From CAWCXF01 sp963799455 (GTDB lineage Bacteria > Pseudomonadota > Alphaproteobacteria > Rhodobacterales > Rhodobacteraceae): a stretch of 63,210 nt of DNA. Below the pieces are notes generated by a model that was given only the letters and a program-made list of their open reading frames with translations, made no database searches and had not been told where the DNA came from. Below, piece by piece: positions 57,597 to 63,210 of this stretch. Location of the stretch: the NCBI GenBank assembly GCA_963799455.1, contig CAWCXF010000002.1, positions 1 to 63,210 of the forward strand, given 5' to 3'. The position numbers and the translations under genes were made by a program. Each line of letters begins with the position of its first letter. Within the stretch, counting starts at the first letter, position 1.

Positions 57597-57611
57597 CACG
57601 TTACAGACGTG
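57597..57611. promoter_or_regulatory. Candidate LysR operator before the HAD-Dpp operon
   Basis: CACGT-TACAG-ACGTG is a perfect inverted repeat with 5-bp arms between the divergent lysR gene and the operon starting at 57716. Confidence 0.35.
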
Positions 57612-57715
57612 TCACGGCCTCGGCGCAGGAACTGCCTCGCAGCCGATGCCGAGGCACGCGCTCCGCATCACAGACCCGGAATGAACGGCGTCCGCGGCCC
57701 CTGGGGACGCCCACG

Positions 57716-58471
57716 ATGGCAATGGTGCAGCGTTTGAACTCCCGTCTCGACCACCGCCTCGCCGTAGCCTCCTTGGACGAGGCCGACATCGACGGCTATC
57801 GCGCGGTGCTCTGCGACCTCAACGGCTGCCTCACCGCGGATGGCGCCCCATTCCCCGAAAGCGCCGCCTTCGCGGCGCGATGTGGCGAGCGGCTGTGGAT
57901 CGTCTCGAACGACTCGGCCTCGACCGCGGCGACGCTCGCGGCGCGGCTCTGCCGGATGGGGCTGCCCGTCCCGGCCGAGCGGATCGCGCTTGCGGGAGAG
58001 GATGCGCTCACGGCACTGGCCCACCGGTCGGGCACCCGGATCCGCCTCTTCGCCTCGGCCGAGATGAGGCGGCGCGCGGACGCGCTGGGCCTCCTCCGGG
58101 TGGCGGATGCGCCCGACGTGGTGCTGCTCTGCCGCGACCCGTCCTTTGGCCTCGACGAGATGCAGGAGACGCTGGCGGCGGTCGCCGGGGGCGCGCGGCT
58201 GGTGGTCGCGAACACCGATGCCTCGCATCCGGGGCAGAATGGCCGCCCGGTGCCCGAGACGGGCGCGCTGCTCGCCGCGCTCCGCGCAATCGCGCCGGGC
58301 CTGCTCTGGGAGAGCGGCGGCAAGCCGGACCCGGCGATGCTGCGCAGGACGCTCGAGCGCACCGGCGCGGCGCCGTCCCACGCGGTGTTTGTCGGCGACA
58401 ACGCCAGGACCGACGGCGCCGCAGCGGCTGCGCTGGGGCTCGACTTCATTCATGTCAGGAGGACGCGATGA
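57716..58471 (+). CDS. HAD-superfamily phosphatase-like protein (NagD/IIA type) with DxN motif I
   Basis: A 251-residue HAD protein of the NagD/PGP type: motif I AVLCDLNGCLT with D34 as nucleophile and N36 where an Asp is usual; motif II IVSNDSAST; motif III Lys in GGKPDPAML; motif IV VFVGDNARTDG. A C2-type cap lies between motifs II and III. The Asp-to-Asn change at the general acid position could reduce phosphatase turnover or mark a different chemistry. Overlaps the permease ATG by four bases, so it is co-expressed with a peptide-type transporter. Confidence 0.82.
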   Translation: MAMVQRLNSRLDHRLAVASLDEADIDGYRAVLCDLNGCLTADGAPFPESAAFAARCGERLWIVSNDSASTAATLAARLCRMGLPVPAERIALAGEDALTALAHRSGTRIRLFASAEMRRRADALGLLRVADAPDVVLLCRDPSFGLDEMQETLAAVAGGARLVVANTDASHPGQNGRPVPETGALLAALRAIAPGLLWESGGKPDPAMLRRTLERTGAAPSHAVFVGDNARTDGAAAAALGLDFIHVRRTR

Positions 58472-59394
58472 CCGCCTACATCCTGACGAAGCTCGCCAAG
58501 ATGGCGATCACGCTCTTCGTCATCGTGACGGTGGTGTTCTTCGCCACGCGCCTCTCGGGCAACCCCGTCGACATCTTCATCGGCGAAGGGATGACGTCGG
58601 AGGATCGCGCGCTCCTGATCGCCTATTTCGGCCTCGATGCCCCCTGGTGGGAGCAGTACCTCCGCTACCTCCGCTCGATCGTCGCCGGCGAGTTCGGGCT
58701 GTCGTTCCTCGAGCGGCGGCCGGTGTCGGTGATCGTGGCCGAGCGGGTCGGTCCCTCGCTGCAGCTCCTGGGCAGCGCCCTGGCGCTGACGCTGGCGGTC
58801 TCAATCCCGCTCGGCATCGTCGCCGCGATCTGGCGCCGATCCTGGGTGGGCAGCGCGGTCATGGTGGTGGCCTTCGTCGGCTACGCGGTGCCGAACTTCG
58901 TCCTCGCCATCCTGATGATCCTCGTCTTCGCCTACTGGCTGAACTGGCTGCCGGTCGTGGGCAACGACACGGCGTGGCACTTCATCATGCCGACGATCGC
59001 GATGTCGGGCGTCCTGATCGCCGCGCTGTCCCGGTTCACGCGCAACGCGATGCTCGATGTGCTGGGGCAGGACTACATGCGCACCGCCCGCGCCAAGGGC
59101 CTGCCGGAGCACGAGGTGGTGCTCAAGCACGGGCTGCGCAACGCGAGCATCACGATCCTGTCGGTGATCGGGCTGCAGGTCGCCGGGCTGGCGGCGGCGG
59201 GCAACGTCGTCGTGGAGTCGATCTTCGCATGGCCGGGCATCGGCGACCTGCTGGTGCGCTCGGCGATCCTGCGCGACTACCCGGTGCTGCAGTTCGGGGT
59301 CATCGCCGTGTCGATGGCCGTGCTCGCCATCAACCTGCTGATCGACATCGCCTACGCGGTCGCCGATCCGCGCATCCGCCTGGCGCGGGGCTGA
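58468..59394 (+). CDS. Dpp/Opp-type ABC permease 1 (DppB-like)
   Basis: An intact 308-residue permease: KLAKMAITLFVIVTVVFFAT, then WWEQYLRYLRSIVAGEFGLS (DppB hallmark region), LGSALALTLAVSIPLGIVAA, SRFTRNAMLDVLGQDYMRTA, RAKGLPEHEVVLKHGLRNAS (EAA loop) and VVESIFAWPGIGDLLVRSAI. Six membrane segments. The ATG sits in the stop of the HAD gene (ATGA), with GGAGGA upstream. Confidence 0.92.
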   Translation: MTAYILTKLAKMAITLFVIVTVVFFATRLSGNPVDIFIGEGMTSEDRALLIAYFGLDAPWWEQYLRYLRSIVAGEFGLSFLERRPVSVIVAERVGPSLQLLGSALALTLAVSIPLGIVAAIWRRSWVGSAVMVVAFVGYAVPNFVLAILMILVFAYWLNWLPVVGNDTAWHFIMPTIAMSGVLIAALSRFTRNAMLDVLGQDYMRTARAKGLPEHEVVLKHGLRNASITILSVIGLQVAGLAAAGNVVVESIFAWPGIGDLLVRSAILRDYPVLQFGVIAVSMAVLAINLLIDIAYAVADPRIRLARG

Positions 59395-59397
59395 GCG

Positions 59398-60298
59398 ATG
59401 ATCAACGCGCCCGCCCCCGCCATGTCCCGCGGCCGACGCGCGGCCGGCCTCCGTTGCACCGCACTGGGCGGCGGCCGATCCGATCCAGCGGGGAGCGCTG
59501 GTCCTCGGCCTGACGCTCGTGACGCTGGCGGCGCTCGCCCCCCTGATCGCGCCCTTCGACCCGAACGCGCAGAGCCTGATCTCGCGCCTGCGCCCGCCCG
59601 TGGGGTTCGATCGCTTTCAGCCCGGCCACTGGCTCGGCACCGACGAGCTGGGGCGCGACGTGCTGTCCCGCTGCCTCCACGGGCTCAGGCTCACGTTGGG
59701 CCTGGCGCTTCTCGGCGCAACGATCGGGCTGCTGATCGGCACGTCGCTCGGGCTGCTGGCGGGCATCCGGCGCGGCTGGGTCGAGGACGTGGTGATGGGC
59801 GTCGTGGACATCCAGATCGCGGTGCCGTTCACGCTGATCGCGCTCCTGATCCTGTCGATCTTCGGGTCGTCCCTTCAGGTGATGGTCCTCGTGCTGGGCG
59901 TCGCGGGGTGGGAGCAGTACGCCCGCATCGTCCGCGCCGAGGTGCGGCGTATCACCGAGCTGCCGTTCATCGAAGCCGCGCGCTCCGCCGGGGCAGGCCA
60001 GGGCTACATCGCCCGGCGCCACGTGCTCCCCAACATCGCCTCGCCGCTGGTCGTGCAGTTCACGCTCGCCTTCTCGAACATCGTCCTGCTGGAATCGACG
60101 CTGTCGTTTCTCGGCCTCGGCGTGCAGCCCCCGACCGCGACGCTCGGCTCGATGGTCGGCATCGGACGCGACTACATGCCCACGGCGCCGTGGATCGTCG
60201 TCGCGCCGGCCGTGATGATCCTGCTCGTCACCTTCGCCGTCCGGATCGTCGGCGACTGGCTGCGCGATCGAGCCGACGTGCGGCTGCGCGAACGGTGA
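59398..60298 (+). pseudogene. Dpp/Opp-type ABC permease 2 (DppC-like), frame break near the start
   Basis: Starts MINAPAPAMSRGRRAAG, breaks near 59450, then continues intact: GALVLGLTLVTLAALAPLIA, PGHWLGTDELGRDVLSRCLH (DppC hallmark), GLRLTLGLALLGATIGLLIG, RIVRAEVRRITELPFIEAAR, SAGAGQGYIARRHVLPNIAS and LLESTLSFLGLGVQPPTATL. The N-terminal shift affects only the non-conserved lead, so the gene may be functional or the shift an error. Confidence 0.88.
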
Positions 60299-60356
60299 CC
60301 CCCGAACAACCAGAAGGCCGCCCTGGCCCGCCCCTTCCTCACCAAGGAGAGAAGTC

Positions 60357-61682
60357 ATGCTGACCCGTCTCGCCACGACCACCGCCGCCGCGGCGCTCAT
60401 AGCGGCATCGGCGCACGCGCAGGAGCTGACCGTCGGCGCCGCCAACGTGTCGGACTACCTCGACCCTGGACGCGACCACTCCAATGTCGGCTCGCAGTTC
60501 TTCTACAACTCGTTCGACACGCTGATCGGCAAGAACCACGATGCGCGCGACGCCGAGTGGCAGCCCGCGCTGGCCACCGAGTGGACGCTGGTCGAGCCCA
60601 CCGTGATGGAGCTGAGGCTGCGCGAGGGCGTCGTCTTCCACAACGGCGAGAAGATGACCGCCGACGACGTCGTGTTCTCGCTGAACCGCATGTTCCAGGC
60701 GGACTTCCCGCCCTACCAGGTGCGCTCGCGCGACCGGCTGGACAACTTCACCGGCGCTGAGAAGGTCGACGACTACACCGTCCGGATCACGGTGGAGCGC
60801 GAGGAGCCGCTGTGGGGGACGCTGCTGAACCTCCAGCAGCTCATGATCATTCCCGAAGACTACACCAAGGGCCTCGCCGGCGACCCGCAGGTCGCGGAGC
60901 ACGACGATTTCGAGGCGTTCAGCCTCGCCCCCGTCGGCACCGGCCCCTACCGCATCGCCGAGTTCGTCCCGGGCGAGCGGGTGGTCTACGAGCGCTTCGA
61001 CGATTTCTGGGGCGAGGCGGCGCCGCTGGAGCGCGTCACGGTTCGGCAGGTCCCCGAGACCGCGTCGCGCATCACGGCGCTCAGGACGGGCGAGGCCGAC
61101 CTGCGTGACCAACATCGCCCCCGACCAGCTGGGTCTGATCGAGTCCGACCCCACGCTCAAGGCGGCGGGCGGCGCGACGCCGCTCTTCCACGTAGTGATC
61201 ATGAACGTGAACCATCCGCAGTTGCAGGACCCGCGAATCCGCCAGGCGATCAGCCTCGCCATCGACCGCGACGCGTTGAACGAGGCGCTGTGGCTGGGGA
61301 AGGCCGTCGTCCCCTCGACCCACACGATGGAGGAGTTCGGCGAACTCTACATGCCGAGCTCGAGACCTTCGAGTACGACCCCGAGCGGGCGCGCGAGCTC
61401 CTGGAGGAGGCCGGCTACGACGGCTTCACCATCACCTATGACACCGCGCCCACCTACTACACGAACGCCTTGCTGGCCGCTCAGGTGATCATGGAGATGT
61501 GGGAAGCCGTCGGGATCAACGGCCGCATCGACGTGGCCGACCCATGGACCGGGGACGACCCGGAGATGATGGCACGCAACTGGTCGAACCCAATGCAGGG
61601 AAACCCCGGGTTCACCTACCGCTGGTCGGCCGCCCGCTGCCTCCCTGCCCGGGAGGTCCAGGACCAGGAGACCGCCGCGTAG
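60357..61682 (+). pseudogene. Dpp/Opp-type substrate-binding protein, frame breaks and truncated C-terminus
   Basis: Signal peptide MLTRLATTTAAAALIAASAH, then QELTVGAANVSDYLDPGRDH, EMKLRLREGVVFHNGE-type wording, MTADDVVFSLNRMF, LAPVGTGPYRIAEFVPGERV (SBP_bac_5 fold). Breaks near 61105 (TNIAPDQLGLIESDPTLKAA) and near 61350 (LETFEYDPERARELLEEAGY). After NWSNPMQG (about 61600) the sequence no longer resembles the family, which normally continues about 80 residues. Total length about 440 instead of about 520. GGAGAG precedes the ATG. Confidence 0.82.
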
Positions 61683-61744
61683 TCGCCACCGACCGATAGG
61701 GAGGGGGACACAGCCCCTTCCTCCGTACCACGCCCGATCCGCGT

Positions 61745-62700
61745 ATGCCCCGCACCTTGATCACCGGCGGAGCCGGCTTCGTGGGTTCCCATCTGTGCGA
61801 CGCCCTCCTGGGGCGCGGGCACCGGGTGATCTGCCTCGACAACCTGATCACGGGCCGCACCGCCAACATCGATCACCTGGCCGGGCGGGACGACTTTTTC
61901 GCCTTCATCAAGCACGACGTCACCGAGGTACATCTGCCTCGCCCGATGCGGTCGACTACGTCTTCCACCTCGCCTCGCCCGCCAGCCCGGTCGATTACCT
62001 GGGAGTACCCCATTCAGACCCTGAAGGTCGGCGCGCTCGGGTCGCACAAGGCCCTGGGCCTGGCCCGGGCCAAGGGGGCCCGGTTCCTCCTGGCCTTCGG
62101 GACGTCGGAGGTCTACGGCGACCCCTCGTGCACCCGCAGCCGGAGACCTACTGGGGGAACGTGAACCCCATCGGCCCCCGCGGCGTCTACGACGAAGCCA
62201 AGCGGTTCGCCGAGTCGATGACCATGGCCTACCACACCTACCACGGCGTCGACACCGCCATTGTCCGCATCTTCAACACCTACGGACCCCGCATGCGGCC
62301 GAAAAGCGGCGGGTGGTCCCCTCGTTCATGCGTGCTCGGCGCTGAAGAACGAACCGCTGACGGTCTTCGGAGACGGCAGCCAGACCCGGGCGTTTTGTTC
62401 GTGTCCGACCTGGTGCGGGGCATCGTGAGCTGCTGCGCCCTCACCGACGAGCACCAGCCGGTCAATATCGGCAATCCCGACGAAATAGACCATGCTGGAG
62501 TTCGCGCGCACCGTGACCGAGGCGGCCGGCAGCTCTTCGGAGATCGTGTTCCGGGAGCTGCCCGAGGACGATCCCAAGAACAGCCGGCCGGACATCACCC
62601 GGGCGCGCGAGCTGCTCGGCTGGGAGCCCCAGGTCGACCGCGCCAACGGGTCGCGCTGCAGAGCGCTGGGATCATTCTCCAGCGCCGCGTCGATGAAGTG
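61745..62700 (+). pseudogene. NAD-dependent sugar-nucleotide epimerase/decarboxylase (UDP-xylose synthase-like), frame breaks
   Basis: Rossmann N-terminus TLITGGAGFVGSHLCDALLG, CLDNLITGRTANIDHLAG; then VDYVFHLASPASPVDYL, TLKVGALGSHKALGLARAKG, TSEVYGDP, GPRGVYDEAKRFAESMTMAY (YxxxK: Tyr-Asp-Glu-Ala-Lys), RIFNTYGPRM, FVSDLVRGIV, PVNIGNPDEI, RPDITRARELLGWEPQVD. This block order is that of UDP-glucuronate decarboxylases. Breaks near 61940, 62000, 62130, 62310, 62395 and 62485. It is functionally unrelated to the preceding transporter. Confidence 0.75.
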
Positions 62701-62724
62701 GACCGCGACCAAGGGGCGTCCTAG

Positions 62725-63210
62725 AAGTGGACCGCCCGCTCTCGTCTCCTCGCCCTGGTCCACCGACGCGTACGGGGGCGGGGCGGGGTCGCCGAGTTCA
62801 ACCGGGAGAGCGCTGGACGCGATCTCCACGCATCCCGCGGTCGACCGCATCGACGTCGTGCCCCGAGTGGCAGCGGACCCGGTGGGGGAGACGCCCCGCG
62901 GCATCTGGTGCGCCAGTCGGCGCTCCAGGGCCCGGTACCGTACCACCCGCTCGGCCCGCGCATGTTGACCGACGGTTCTTCCGCTGGTCACCTCCACCTG
63001 CTCCTGCTCGCGGCGCTGGTCGCGAGCGTGCGCCGGGTCCCGCTGTGCTTTGCGCCGCACGGTATGAGGTGTAAGCGCTGGTTGCTGCCCAGGCCGCCGA
63101 GCAGCGCTCAAGCGGGTGGACCGGGTCGTGGCCGTGAGCGCGACAACGCTCGAGCGTTTCGGTGCGTGGGCGTCGGTAGGGGCGGCCACCGGGGTGCTCC
63201 CAGACGCTCT
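62725..63210 (+). pseudogene. Partial glycosyltransferase-like protein, frame breaks, runs off the window
   Basis: Composite translation gives HLHLLLLAALVASVRRVPLC, FAPHGMR, RVDRVVAVSATTLERFGAWA, the usual pattern of the acceptor half of a family 4 glycosyltransferase (a Rossmann-like strand, then VVAVSxxTLERFG). Many indels prevent a single frame. It follows the epimerase, consistent with a surface-polysaccharide cluster continuing beyond the window. Confidence 0.45.

Noticed and set aside
57716..58471. Phosphonoacetaldehyde hydrolase linked to the LysR gene
   Set aside because: Motif I is DLN rather than the DxA of phosphonatases, and the cap arrangement is NagD-like. No phosphonate lyase or transaminase gene is nearby.

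Overview
The window is about 70% GC with strong third-position GC. Its repertoire (IS21, IS110, IS1182 and IS5-type elements, Urt/Liv-type transporters, an AmiC/AmiR-like pair, a PuuB-like oxidase, ureohydrolases) fits a metabolically broad alphaproteobacterium such as Rhodobacterales or a relative. No rRNA or tRNA gene was seen, so this placement is inference.

Layout. 1-1937: right part of an IS21-family element, followed by a truncated gene. 2392-3070: PIN toxin and ribbon-helix-helix antitoxin. 3331-12384: a four-gene defence locus (SNF2-like helicase with a decayed PLD-like N-terminus, DUF4391-like protein, type III Mod, type III Res). The central target-recognition part of Mod is far more AT-rich than everything around it. 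12439-18394: polyamine region (PuuB-like oxidase and XRE-cupin regulator on minus; spermidine/putrescine-type ABC transporter on plus). 18484-27524 (minus): amide-utilisation operon, in transcription order AmiC-like sensor, ANTAR antiterminator, substrate-binding protein (split by an IS110-type element), two permeases, two ATPases and a formamidase. A terminator and an ANTAR-type hairpin lie in its leader. 28037-33642 (minus): a second Liv-type transporter ending in a nitrilase-superfamily hydrolase. 33899-35490: GatC/AtzG-like small subunit plus amidase. 35665-37260: IS1182-type element. 37655-40344: PhoX-like phosphatase and a LysR regulator. 40466-47323: tightly overlapping operon with a nitrate/taurine-type ABC transporter, two SDR dehydrogenases, a polysaccharide-deacetylase-fold enzyme and two agmatinase-family ureohydrolases. 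47539-50767: IS110 and IS5 elements in and beside a threefold 152-bp tandem repeat of the 3' end of a GST gene. 50680-52572: GST, DoxX and MarR around a 16-bp-arm palindrome. 52657-56595: complete IS21 element with terminal repeats and a 5-bp target duplication, carrying another transposon in its right end. 56613-61682: LysR, HAD phosphatase-like protein and a Dpp-type transporter. 61745-63210: broken sugar-nucleotide epimerase and a partial glycosyltransferase.

The metabolic theme is scavenging of small organic nitrogen compounds: polyamines, amides, nitriles or carbamoyl amides, guanidino compounds and peptides. Each uptake system sits next to its hydrolase and regulator. The cargo is broken up by at least six transposable elements.

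Caution: frameshifts cluster strongly (14.4-18.4 kb, 28.9-33.7 kb, 61-63 kb) between kilobases of clean reading frames. The translations remain family-like on both sides of each shift, so many are probably sequencing or assembly errors. Genes with a broken frame are typed as pseudogene, meaning only that the given sequence does not encode them intact.
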